NCBI GenBank assembly: GCA_003021705.1 | Contig: PXRJ01000061.1 | Span: forward strand, 1 to 59,983 | Length of the DNA stretch: 59,983 nt | Origin: Halobacteriales archaeon QS_3_64_16 | Lineage (GTDB): Archaea > Halobacteriota > Halobacteria > Halobacteriales > Halococcaceae | Reading direction: 5' to 3' | Part shown: positions 26,229-34,393 of the stretch, piece by piece | Position numbering within the stretch: position 1 is the stretch's first letter | How the letters are laid out: each line of letters begins with the position of its first letter | Translations under genes and position numbers: made by a program | The notes under the pieces: model-generated | What the model was told of the DNA's origin: nothing | Databases searched by the model: none | The model's input: only the letters and a program-made list of their open reading frames with translations

Positions 26229-27323
26229 TCATCGGCTCTCCCCCGTCTCGCTCCCAGTCGTCCCTGCTACGTCGCTCCGTCCACCGTGCTCGGAGTCACG
26301 ATCGTGGTCGATCGTCCGGTAGAGGTCGCCGGGCGGGCCGACCCAGGCGTCCATCGAGAGCGCGCGCTCGATCAGCCGCCGATAGAGCTCGCGATAGCCC
26401 GGAAAGTCCTCGGTGCTGAAATATCGTGGATGCCAGAGCACGGTCATCACCGCCTCGTTCGCGGCTGCTTCCTCCAGGAGTCGCTCGCACTCACGCCAGG
26501 CCGCCTCAACGTTGATCCCGCGCCGGGAGCCGGTCCTGTTCTCGCTCTCGTCTCCCTCTTCCCGATCCTCGCTATCGCTACCCTCCCGAGCGCTCGATCC
26601 CTCGGGGTCGATGTCGCCGACGCCCGGAGCGTTCTCTAGGGCGACCTCCATGAGCGTGAGCGGAAACACTCGAAACTCGTCCTCGAACGGTGCAAGCAAG
26701 TCATAGCCGTGTCGAAAGCCGTACTCGGTACTCGACCCGAGGCTCGCGTCGTAGGAGAGGCCGAGATCCCGATGCTGTCCCCAGGTCTCCGCGGGCGGGT
26801 CGCTCAATCGGAGGTAGTGCTGGCGACCGCCCTGGAGGTCGTGGCTGAGAATCGCTTCGAGTTTCCGTTTCTCCGCGGCGAGACGCTCGGGATCGCGGTG
26901 GGTGCCATAGGAGCCGTGCAGGCCGACCTCCCAGCCGCCGTCGTCGAGCGCGCGGACGATCCGGGCGATCGCCGGCGCAGTAGGGTCGTACCCGCCGAGC
27001 CACTCGAGCCAGTAGAAGGGGCTGAGCCACTCGCGGGGCGGCCGCGAGAGGAGGTACTCCCCGTCGAGGAAGTAAAACGCCGACCGGACTCCGAGGTGCT
27101 CCTCTATGGCCATTATCTCCTCGAACTGCCAGTAGGGATTGACTCGAGGCAGGAGGCTCTCGAGGTGGGCGGGTCGGCGTTCACTAAGGGCGTAGAACAG
27201 CGACTGGTAGGTCTTGTAGGGGCGATCGACGTCGTGGGTCAGACAGAGCGCGAAGGTTCCCTCGAACCCGGGGGCGGGGACGTCGGTCCCGGCCGTCGCT
27301 TCGGTATCGGAGGGATCGGTCAT
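26229..27323 (-). CDS. Polysaccharide deacetylase-like protein
   Basis: NodB-type carbohydrate esterase of 364 residues. The first metal motif appears as LCLTHDVDRP near residue 27, giving the Asp/Asp pair partly as HD. The metal histidines are in EVGLHGSYGTH near 131 and a later His in VLWHPRYFS near 305. It probably removes N-acetyl groups from a sugar chain or precursor. A 45-residue Glu/Asp/Ser-rich linker separates the catalytic halves (about residues 245-275). No signal peptide is seen, which suggests cytosolic action. It is the last gene of the operon; its start overlaps the stop of the epimerase gene by 4 bp. Confidence 0.88.
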   Translation of the reverse strand: MTDPSDTEATAGTDVPAPGFEGTFALCLTHDVDRPYKTYQSLFYALSERRPAHLESLLPRVNPYWQFEEIMAIEEHLGVRSAFYFLDGEYLLSRPPREWLSPFYWLEWLGGYDPTAPAIARIVRALDDGGWEVGLHGSYGTHRDPERLAAEKRKLEAILSHDLQGGRQHYLRLSDPPAETWGQHRDLGLSYDASLGSSTEYGFRHGYDLLAPFEDEFRVFPLTLMEVALENAPGVGDIDPEGSSAREGSDSEDREEGDESENRTGSRRGINVEAAWRECERLLEEAAANEAVMTVLWHPRYFSTEDFPGYRELYRRLIERALSMDAWVGPPGDLYRTIDHDRDSEHGGRSDVAGTTGSETGESR

Positions 27324-28465
27324 CGCTCCTCGCCCGCGGTCCCGGATTCGGGTTCGATTTCGGATCCAGCCCCGGATTCAGCTCCGGTTTCGGTTCCCGA
27401 CCCGCTCACGGCTTCGGCGAGCGCGGCGACGATCGCCTCGGCGGCGGTGCCATCGCCGTACAGGCTTGGTTTCGGGGGCCGGTCGCACTCGTCGATCAAC
27501 GCGCGCTCGATCGCCTCGGGGTCCGCATCCACTAAGCTGTTCCAGCCGGCCTCGACGGTCTCGACCCACTCGGTTTCCTCCCGGAGAGTGACACAGGGCG
27601 TATCGAGGAAGAAGGCCTCTTTCTGCACACCCCCCGAGTCGGTTGCGACCCGGTCCGCACCGTCGAGCAGCCGGACGAAATCGAGATACCCTGCAGGCTC
27701 GATCAGTTGGATGCCGGCAGCGGCGTCCTCGAGGCCGAACTCCTCGATCCGCGCTACCGTTCGCGGGTGGGCCGGGAGAACGGTTTCAGTCGGAAGCGCC
27801 GAGAGCGTCCGGAGGATCGCTTCTAACCGACTTCGATCGTCAGTGTTGCCCGCCCGGTGGACCGTCGCGAGGACGTACTCGCCCTCGCTCACGCCCAGTT
27901 CCGCGAGGATCTCTGAGGTAGCGGCCGCGCGCTCGCGGGCCCACCGGATGGCGTCGTACATCACGTCGCCGGTCACCGAAACGCCCTCACTGATCCCCTC
28001 GCTTGCGAGATTCGAGCGCGCGCGCTCGGTGGGGACACAGAGCAGATCGGAGACGTGATCGGTGAGCACGCGATTGATCTCCTCGGGCATCGCGCGATTG
28101 TAACTCCGGAGGCCGGCCTCGACGTGACAGAGCAGCGGGTCGCCTTTGGCCGCGACCATCGCGCCTGCGAGCGTCGAGTTGGTATCGCCGTAGACCAACA
28201 CCGCGTCGGGACTCTCCTGCTCACAGAGCGCTTCGAGTTCGATCATCATCCGGCCGGTCTGACGGCCATGCGTGTCCGAGCCGATCCCCAAGTGGTGATC
28301 AGGTTCGGGGATCGCGAGCTCCTCGAAGAAGACCTCAGAGAGCCCGGTGTCGTAGTGCTGGCCGGTGTGGACGAGGGCCTCCTCGTGGTCCTTTCGGAGC
28401 GCCGCCGAGAGCGGGAAGGCCTTGACGAACTGTGGCCGGGCACCGACGACCGAGAGCACCTTCAT
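27320..28465 (-). CDS. wecB: UDP-N-acetylglucosamine 2-epimerase, WecB/WbpI type (non-hydrolysing)
   Basis: GT-B-like epimerase of 381 residues. It starts VLSVVGARPQFVKAFPL. Other family motifs are VYGDTNSTLAGA near residue 90, HVEAGLRSYNRAMPEEINR near 119-137 and TDSGGVQKEAF near 281. It inverts C2 of UDP-GlcNAc or of its oxidised and aminated derivatives. With the dehydrogenase, oxidoreductase, aminotransferase and acetyltransferase of the same operon, it fits the last step (WbpI) towards UDP-ManNAc3NAcA, or the first step towards ManNAcA. Sequence alone does not choose between these. Its start overlaps the GT2 gene by 4 bp, so translation is coupled. The C-terminal 25 residues are Glu/Ser/Gly-rich. 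Confidence 0.93.
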   Translation of the reverse strand: MKVLSVVGARPQFVKAFPLSAALRKDHEEALVHTGQHYDTGLSEVFFEELAIPEPDHHLGIGSDTHGRQTGRMMIELEALCEQESPDAVLVYGDTNSTLAGAMVAAKGDPLLCHVEAGLRSYNRAMPEEINRVLTDHVSDLLCVPTERARSNLASEGISEGVSVTGDVMYDAIRWARERAAATSEILAELGVSEGEYVLATVHRAGNTDDRSRLEAILRTLSALPTETVLPAHPRTVARIEEFGLEDAAAGIQLIEPAGYLDFVRLLDGADRVATDSGGVQKEAFFLDTPCVTLREETEWVETVEAGWNSLVDADPEAIERALIDECDRPPKPSLYGDGTAAEAIVAALAEAVSGSGTETGAESGAGSEIEPESGTAGEER

Positions 28466-29754
28466 CGCTCACCAGCCCCCGCTGTCCCCTCGGTTCCGTC
28501 CGTACCCTCGCCGTCGGCACGGTCGGCCGGGCGATCGGTTCGAGAATCGCTCGATCGTCCGTCGGCCACTCCGTCCTCGACCCGCACCACGAGCCCCTCG
28601 TTCGCGCGGACGTCGAAGGCGATCGCGAGCGCGAGAACACAGGCCCCAAAGACGAACGCTTCGAGCGCGACCAGAGAGCGAGCGACCGTCGATCGAGGGG
28701 CCGACGGCCTGGCCGTCGACTCGGAGCTCGACGCGGATTCGGCGGTGGACTCGGGACCAGAGCCGGAATCGAAACTGGAACTAGGGTCGGTCTCGGCGGT
28801 CGAACCTCCGTCAGTCGCCGATCGTCGTGTGCTCGACACAGGCGAAGGAGACGAGGAGGGTTCCGAAGTCGATCCCGGGGACAGCGCCGCATACACCGCA
28901 CTCCCCGCCGAGAGCGCGCTTCCCGCGAGACCGAGCGCTCCGAGGCCGTAGAGAAAGGCGAGCGGATGGAAATCGAGCATGAGGTACCGATCGGTCAGCC
29001 GCCGGCAGAAGTTCCGGAGCAACACCCCCGAGAGTGAGGGAACGAACGTCGAGTACCGGATGCCGCTGTGTTCGGTGCCGTACCGAGCCGGGTGGGAGAC
29101 GTCGGCGATCAGTCGCGAGTCGACGTTGAGCGAGGTGAGCACGTCGTTCAAGTACCCATAGTCGTCGTACAGCGTCTCGATCCCGATGTCCACGAGGGCG
29201 TTCTTGGAGATTGCGGTGTAGCCGTTCTGTGGGTCGGTCATCCCCCAGTATCCGCTCGCGACTTTCGTCAGGAAGGTGAGTAGTAAGTTCCCGAACAGCC
29301 GGAAGGGCGGCATCTCCCGCCAGAACTCTCTACTCCCCAGTCGAGTGCCTTTCGCGTAGGCCACCCGGCCCGAGGCAACCGGGGCGACGATCCGGTCGAG
29401 GTAGGCGGGGTCCATCTGCCCGTCGGCGTCCATCGTCGCCACCACGTCTATCTCGTCGGCGAGCGCGCGGGCGTAGCCGGTCTTGCGCGCACCGCCGGGA
29501 CCGCGATTTTCCTCGTGGCGGATCGGGACGACGAACTCCGACGTACCGCCGTTGGTGAGCGGGCTCTCCGTGTTCCGGCGCTCGTTTATCGCCGCGGTGT
29601 GGCGAGTCACCTCCGCCCAGGTGTCGTCGGTCGAGCTATCGTCAACGACGTAGACCCGATCGACAAAGGCGGGCATCGTCTCGATCACGCCGCCGACCAG
29701 CCCCGCCTCGTTGTAAGCGGGCACGACGACGCCGATCGTCTTCCCCTCGTACAT
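28462..29754 (-). CDS. Glycosyltransferase family 2 with two C-terminal helices
   Basis: A GT-A-fold glycosyltransferase of 430 residues, of the dolichyl-phosphate glycosyltransferase kind. Motifs are VVVPAYNEAG near residue 9, VDDSSTDDT near 37, MDADGQMDP near 115 (DXD-type metal site) and a later NGYTAIS. The catalytic part ends near residue 265. It is followed by two membrane helices separated by a 90-residue Ser/Thr/Glu linker, an unusual insertion. It probably puts a sugar on a lipid carrier at the membrane. The start is directly after the stop codon of the dehydrogenase gene. Confidence 0.9.
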   Translation of the reverse strand: MYEGKTIGVVVPAYNEAGLVGGVIETMPAFVDRVYVVDDSSTDDTWAEVTRHTAAINERRNTESPLTNGGTSEFVVPIRHEENRGPGGARKTGYARALADEIDVVATMDADGQMDPAYLDRIVAPVASGRVAYAKGTRLGSREFWREMPPFRLFGNLLLTFLTKVASGYWGMTDPQNGYTAISKNALVDIGIETLYDDYGYLNDVLTSLNVDSRLIADVSHPARYGTEHSGIRYSTFVPSLSGVLLRNFCRRLTDRYLMLDFHPLAFLYGLGALGLAGSALSAGSAVYAALSPGSTSEPSSSPSPVSSTRRSATDGGSTAETDPSSSFDSGSGPESTAESASSSESTARPSAPRSTVARSLVALEAFVFGACVLALAIAFDVRANEGLVVRVEDGVADGRSSDSRTDRPADRADGEGTDGTEGTAGAGER

Positions 29755-31143
29755 CTATTCGGTATGTCCGCTGCCGATGGTATAGACCCGGTGGTTCGTT
29801 CCGCCGAGTTCCAGTACGTTCCGGCCGTCGATCACGATCAGCGGATCGAAGCCTGCCCAGTCGATTCCCTCGAATTCCTCGTGGCCGGTGACGAGTACGG
29901 CGGCGTCTACCCCCCGCTCGGTGGCGCTCTCGAGGGAAGTCGCTTCGGCACCGAACCCTTCGATCGCCGCCGATGAGAGGATAGGATCGGTCGCGAGTAC
30001 CTCCGCACCCGCTTCGCCGAGCCCGTCGATGAGCGGACCGGCGGGGGTCGCGGCGGTCTCCTCGACCCCCGGCCGGTAGGTGAGCCCGAACACGAGGACC
30101 GTTTTGCCCGCTAACTCCCTGCCTTCGGCGGCGAACTCCTCCTCGAGTTTCGAGACGGCGAAGGCGGGCATCGAGTCGTTGACCTCCCGGGCCGTACTCA
30201 GGAGCGGGGCGTCGGTCTCGAAGCCTTCGATCAGGAAGTACGGATAGTAGGGAATACAGTGGCCCCCGACCCCGATGCCGGGCGTATGGATATCACAGAC
30301 GGGCAAGGTGTTCGCGACCTCGATCGCCTCGTTGACGTCGATTCCCAACTCGTCAGTAAAGCGGGCGAGTTCGTTCGCGAGCGCGATGTTGACGTCGCGA
30401 TAGACCCCTTCGAAGACCTTGACGGCTTCTGCGGTCGTCGCATCCGTTACCGGGAGAACCCTACGATCGTTGATCGCCTCGTAAACGAGTGCGGCCGCCC
30501 GGGTGCTCTCGGGATCGATCCCACCCACTACCTTCGGGTACGCGCCCCGGATGTCCGTAATCGCCCGGCCACTAGAGGTCCGCTCCGGACAGAACGCGAG
30601 GCCGAATTCCCCAGCCTCGAGCCCGCTCCCCGCCACGAGAAGCGGGTGGACGACCTCCCGGCAGGTCTTTGGCGGGACCGTACACTCGACGAGTATCAGA
30701 TCGCCCGGAGCGAGGCCGCTAGCGATGTCTTCACAGACGGCTTCGAGCGCCGAGAGATCGGGCGTACTATCCTCGTCGATCGGCGTCGGGACGATGATTA
30801 CATGTACTCGAGCCTCGGCGGCCGCCCCGGGACCGTCGGTGCGCGCCGAGAGCGTCCCCGATTCGATCGTCTCGGCGAGTAACGTATCGAGACCGGGTTC
30901 GCGGACGGCGTGGGTCTCGCCGCGCTCGATTGCCGCGATGACTTCGGAGGAGACGTCGACGCCGATAGTATTGGTCGTGGTCTCGGCGTAGACCGCCGCC
31001 AGGGGCAGGCCCATCTTCCCGAGGCCATAGACCGCGACGGGGACCTGGCCCTCGGTGAACGCTCGGCGCTGTTCGTCAGGCGGGCGGGAGCTATCGTAGA
31101 GCGATACCGTCTCGGGTCGGAGGTCGCGTTCGTCCGTGGTCAT
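29755..31143 (-). CDS. Nucleotide-sugar dehydrogenase (UDP-GlcNAc/ManNAc 6-dehydrogenase type)
   Basis: UDP-sugar 6-dehydrogenase of 462 residues. The Rossmann motif is VYGLGKMGLPLA near residue 40. The catalytic Cys is in GVGGHCIPYYPYFL near residue 285, and the C-terminal domain starts at VLVFGLTYRPGVEET. The family oxidises C6 of UDP-GlcNAc (WbpA) or UDP-ManNAc (WecC). With the C3 oxidoreductase, aminotransferase and acetyltransferase upstream, UDP-GlcNAc as substrate is the more likely reading. Its 4-bp overlap with the oxidoreductase gene and zero spacing to the GT2 gene indicate an operon. Confidence 0.93.
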   Translation of the reverse strand: MTTDERDLRPETVSLYDSSRPPDEQRRAFTEGQVPVAVYGLGKMGLPLAAVYAETTTNTIGVDVSSEVIAAIERGETHAVREPGLDTLLAETIESGTLSARTDGPGAAAEARVHVIIVPTPIDEDSTPDLSALEAVCEDIASGLAPGDLILVECTVPPKTCREVVHPLLVAGSGLEAGEFGLAFCPERTSSGRAITDIRGAYPKVVGGIDPESTRAAALVYEAINDRRVLPVTDATTAEAVKVFEGVYRDVNIALANELARFTDELGIDVNEAIEVANTLPVCDIHTPGIGVGGHCIPYYPYFLIEGFETDAPLLSTAREVNDSMPAFAVSKLEEEFAAEGRELAGKTVLVFGLTYRPGVEETAATPAGPLIDGLGEAGAEVLATDPILSSAAIEGFGAEATSLESATERGVDAAVLVTGHEEFEGIDWAGFDPLIVIDGRNVLELGGTNHRVYTIGSGHTE

Positions 31144-32129
31144 CGATGTAGTGGAGTGAATTCGGTGCCGGGTCGGTCTCGCGATCGTGTAGCCAGTTCC
31201 TCGATCCGTCCGGCGACCTGCAGGGCTGCCAGGCCGTCCGCGGCCGAAACCACTGGTGTACGGCGCTCGCGAACCGCACGGAGGAAGGCGGCGAGTTCGC
31301 GCCCGAGGGGTTCGCCGCTTTCGACCATCGGACGCTCGACGATCCCCTCGTGACGGTAGCGCACGTCGCCGTCCCGTTCGACGTACTCGGGCGAGGACCC
31401 CCGATGCACTTCGACGGACTGGTCGAGGTAATCGACCGTGATCCAGCAGTCCGCGGCCGTGATCGAGAGCTCACGGACTTTCTCCTGGGTCACTCGGCTC
31501 GCGGTGAGGCTCGCGACGGTGCTGTCGGCGAATCGCATCTGGGCGTCGATGTATCGGTTCTCGCGCGTGCCGAGCGCATTCACCGTCTCGATCTCACTGC
31601 CGACGAGCGAGAGGAGTACATCTATATCGTGAATCATCAGATCGAGTACCGCACTATCCTCGATATCGCGGTCGAGGGGGGGGCCGAGCCGCCTGGCGTC
31701 GGCGGCGATTATCTCGGTGTCGGCGAGTACCTCGCGGGCGGCCGCGACGGCAGGGTTGTATCGTTCGACGTGGCCGACCCCGATCAGGACGTCGTGTTCG
31801 TCCGCCAGCTCGATCAACTCCTGTCCCTGCTCGGGGTCGGCGACGAAGGGCTTCTCGACGAGGACGTCGACCCCCCGCTCGATGCACGCGCGGGCGAGTT
31901 CGTAGTGGTAGTCGGTTGGGACGGCGATCGAGGCGAGATCGATGGCCTCGAGAAGGGTATCCAGCGGGTAGGCCCCAATGCCCTGGCGGGCGGCGACCTC
32001 GTTTGCGCGCTCGGCGTCGGCGTCGGTCACGCCGGCCAGCGTCACCTCCTGAAGTTCCTTGTAGACCCGCGCGTGGTGCTGGCCCATGCTACCGACGCCG
32101 ATCACGCCGGCTTGTAGCGAGTCGGTCAT
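31140..32129 (-). CDS. Gfo/Idh/MocA oxidoreductase, probable nucleotide-sugar 3-dehydrogenase
   Basis: NAD-dependent sugar oxidoreductase of 329 residues. The NAD motif is GVIGVGSMGQHH near residue 10, the EKP motif is at VLVEKPFV near residue 95, and YNPAV is near 125. A conserved HDID segment (LMIHDIDVLL) lies near 166, as in enzymes that oxidise C3 of UDP-GlcNAcA (WbpB type). The product would be the 3-keto sugar taken by the aminotransferase. The ATG at 32129 was chosen; a GTG at 32135, two residues earlier, is also possible. It follows the aminotransferase gene by 7 bp and overlaps the dehydrogenase gene by 4 bp. Confidence 0.9.
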   Translation of the reverse strand: MTDSLQAGVIGVGSMGQHHARVYKELQEVTLAGVTDADAERANEVAARQGIGAYPLDTLLEAIDLASIAVPTDYHYELARACIERGVDVLVEKPFVADPEQGQELIELADEHDVLIGVGHVERYNPAVAAAREVLADTEIIAADARRLGPPLDRDIEDSAVLDLMIHDIDVLLSLVGSEIETVNALGTRENRYIDAQMRFADSTVASLTASRVTQEKVRELSITAADCWITVDYLDQSVEVHRGSSPEYVERDGDVRYRHEGIVERPMVESGEPLGRELAAFLRAVRERRTPVVSAADGLAALQVAGRIEELATRSRDRPGTEFTPLHR

Positions 32130-32136
32130 CGCCACG

Positions 32137-33237
32137 CTACTGCCCCCGGTTAGTGGTATCGAAATCCTGGACCGCCTCGATCACCTGCTCGAGGTCCTCG
32201 TCGTTCACTTCGGGGTGAACGGGGATCGAGAGCACGCTCTCGGCGGCGTACTCGGCAGCCGGGGCCTTCGCCACGCTTTCCTCGTAGGGCGGTTGGTGGT
32301 GGATCGGCTTCGGATAGTAGACGGCGCTTCCGACGCCCTCCACCTCTAGATGCTCGGCGAGCCCGTCGCGGTCCTCACAGCGGATCGTATACTGGTGGTA
32401 GACGTGTCGTCGATCGGCGGGTTCGACGGGCGTCTCTATCCCCTCGATGGGAGCGAGGCCCTCAGTGAGGCGGGCGGCGTTCGCTCTCCGGCGCTCGTTG
32501 TACGCCGGAAGCCGGTCGAGCTGGACGCGACCGATGGCCCCGAGAACGCTCGTCATCCGGTAGTTCTGACCGACCCGAACGTGTTCGTACGCCGGCCGGT
32601 CCTCGACGCGACCGTGATTGACGAAACTCGCCGCGCGCTTCGCGACGTCTTCCCTATCGGTCGTGATCATTCCACCCTCGCCGGTCGTCATGTTCTTCGT
32701 CGGATAGAACGAGAAACAGGCGGCGTCGCCGAGCGTCCCGGTCTGCGAACCTCCGACGGCCGCGCCGTGGGCCTGTGCGGCGTCCTCGATCAGCGCACAG
32801 TCGTGGGCGTCGGCGATCTCACGGAGTTCGGTCATGTCCGCAGGGAGTCCGAAGAGATGCACCGCGAGGATCGCATCGGCGTCGTGCTCCTCGATCAGCT
32901 TCTCGGTCGAGTGAGGATCGAGATCGTACGTCGAGAGGTCGATATCGGCGAAGACCGGCGTCGCCCCGGCGAAGCGGGCGGCGTTCGCGCTCGCGATGAA
33001 CGAGAAGGGAGAAGTGACGACGACATCGCCCTCGCCGATCTCGAGGGCCTCGAAGGCGGTATGCAGTGCCGTGGTCCCGTTGGTCGTCGCCACCCCGTGT
33101 GAAGCGCCACAGAAGTCGGCGAACTCGGCTTCGAACTGCCTGACGACCGGGCCGTCGGCCACCCGACCGCTATCGAGCACGTCGGCGATCGCTGCTTGCT
33201 CCCGGTTGCCGAATTGGGGGTTCGCGATCGGGATCAC
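32137..33237 (-). CDS. DegT/DnrJ/EryC1/StrS aminotransferase
   Basis: PLP-dependent nucleotide-sugar aminotransferase of 366 residues, type I fold. The Schiff-base Lys is in SFYPTKNMTTGEGG near residue 182. ATTNGTTALH near residue 50 binds the phosphate of PLP, and LIEDAAQAHGA near 156 gives the ring-binding Asp. It probably adds an amino group at C3 of the UDP-3-keto uronic acid (WbpE type), with glutamate as donor. The GTG start overlaps the stop of the acetyltransferase gene by 4 bp. The start is certain from the MIPIANPQFG beginning typical of the family. Confidence 0.95.
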   Translation of the reverse strand: MIPIANPQFGNREQAAIADVLDSGRVADGPVVRQFEAEFADFCGASHGVATTNGTTALHTAFEALEIGEGDVVVTSPFSFIASANAARFAGATPVFADIDLSTYDLDPHSTEKLIEEHDADAILAVHLFGLPADMTELREIADAHDCALIEDAAQAHGAAVGGSQTGTLGDAACFSFYPTKNMTTGEGGMITTDREDVAKRAASFVNHGRVEDRPAYEHVRVGQNYRMTSVLGAIGRVQLDRLPAYNERRRANAARLTEGLAPIEGIETPVEPADRRHVYHQYTIRCEDRDGLAEHLEVEGVGSAVYYPKPIHHQPPYEESVAKAPAAEYAAESVLSIPVHPEVNDEDLEQVIEAVQDFDTTNRGQ

Positions 33238-33815
33238 AGGTCGTTCCCTCCCTGGAGTTCCTCCGGTAGCGGTCGGTGAGTGGCGGGCGTGCCGATAGCG
33301 AGGGTTTCGGGCGGGACGTCCTCGGTAACGATCGCTCCGGCGGCGACGAAGGACCCCTCGCCGACGGTGATCTCCGGTAGCACAGTGGCGTTGGCCCCGA
33401 TCGTAACGTGGTCCTCGAGTACCGGGCCGGCGGGGTCGTACTCGACACGAACCGGGTGCATATCGTTCGTGAGCACTGCCCGCGGACCGATAAAGACCTG
33501 GCTTCCGATCGTCGTGTGCGTCGGTACGTAAACGCCGGTCTGGAAGCTCACGTTCGACCCGATCTCGCTCGTGCCGTCGATCACGGTCTTCGTCCCCAGA
33601 GCGGCGTCGTCGCCGATCGTGGTGTGCTCGCGGACGAGCCCGTCGTGACCGGTCACGAAGCTCGCGCCGATCTCGGTGTCGCCGTAGACGATGGTGCCCG
33701 CACGGATCCGTGCGCCCTCGTCGATCACCGCTGGCCCGGCGTCCTCGCTGTAGGGGTAGCCGACGGTCGCGCCGTCGTCGATGTCGGCCCCCGGGCCGAT
33801 CTCCGCGTCGGTCAC
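33234..33815 (-). CDS. Hexapeptide-repeat N-acetyltransferase (WbpD-like)
   Basis: Left-handed beta-helix acyltransferase of 193 residues. Repeats of the I-G-x-x-x type run through IGPGADIDDGATV, ASFVTG, IGDDAALGTKTVI and IGSNVSFQTGVYVP. NDMHPVR and IGANATVLPEI are typical of the WbpD/WbbJ group. It would acetylate the new 3-amino group with acetyl-CoA. The GTG at 33815 gives VTDAEIGPGAD, a usual N-terminus. The frame stays open to a TTG at 33929, which is less likely. It is the first gene of the operon. A CTATAA element at 34031-34036 may be the promoter. Confidence 0.87.
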   Translation of the reverse strand: MTDAEIGPGADIDDGATVGYPYSEDAGPAVIDEGARIRAGTIVYGDTEIGASFVTGHDGLVREHTTIGDDAALGTKTVIDGTSEIGSNVSFQTGVYVPTHTTIGSQVFIGPRAVLTNDMHPVRVEYDPAGPVLEDHVTIGANATVLPEITVGEGSFVAAGAIVTEDVPPETLAIGTPATHRPLPEELQGGNDL

Positions 33816-34256
33816 GAGCGCCCCCCCGTTCTCAGGCCGGAGAGCGATCGAGGGTCCCGCGGCGAGCACCGGCCACTGGGTGAGCGTCGGGCCACGGCCC
33901 ACCCGTGGCGCGTGCTCGGTAGGGACCAATCGACGCCGTCGATCGGTCGAGTCGTCCGAGTCGTCGTATGTGTGATCATGGCGGCAAAGTACCGTTCCCG
34001 TAGTCGTCCTACCGTGGTCTTATGGCATTGTTATAGACGTCGTTCTCCGGTCCAAGCGGCCCCTACCATCGGTCGACGGGAAGACGAACCGTTGGAGGGG
34101 TGCCAAAGCAGTTGACGACTGCACGAGGGAACATAGCGTCGCGTTGGATCGACGGGATTGTAAACCCCGGGGTATCCTTCCGGACGGACGGGCGAACCCG
34201 CTTCGGAGAGCCTCCCCGAGTCCGGCGTGCAGAACTGCCGGTAGAACGAATCCAAC

Positions 34257-34278
34257 GAGGAGCGGGCGAGCGCTCCTC
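34257..34278. repeat. Inverted repeat, 8-bp arms
   Basis: Arms GAGGAGCG and CGCTCCTC surround a 6-nt loop. It lies in the gene-free stretch between the AlkP paralog 2 stop and the sugar operon. It may be a transcription stop or part of a structured RNA. Confidence 0.4.
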
Positions 34279-34321
34279 CGGTCCCTCAAAGGGGTTCGAA
34301 GCGACGATCGAGCACCCCCGA

Positions 34322-34341
34322 CTGGGGGTCGAGGGCCCCAG
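34322..34341. repeat. Inverted repeat, 6-bp arms
   Basis: Arms CTGGGG and CCCCAG surround an 8-nt loop, 53-72 bp downstream of the AlkP paralog 2 stop on the minus strand. There is no clear T-tract, so a terminator role is only possible. Confidence 0.3.
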
Positions 34342-34393
34342 GCCGGGCGATCATCCAACAGGCGAGAGCGAGGGCGAAGACGAAGAAGAGAGT

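Larger units (their letters stand above)
33816..34393. other. Gene-poor region with inverted repeats upstream of the sugar operon
   Basis: No convincing gene is found in these 578 bases. The part nearest the operon includes a possible minus-strand TATA element (CTATAA, 34031-34036). Two inverted repeats lie further on: 34257-34278 (arms GAGGAGCG and CGCTCCTC) and 34322-34341 (arms CTGGGG and CCCCAG). A 74-codon minus-strand frame at 34031-34255 has no recognisable features. The region could hold a long leader, a transcription stop for the AlkP gene, or a small RNA. Confidence 0.35.

Noticed and set aside
34031..34255. 74-codon minus-strand frame in the gene-poor region
   Set aside because: No recognisable domain and no Shine-Dalgarno sequence; noted only as part of the intergenic entry.
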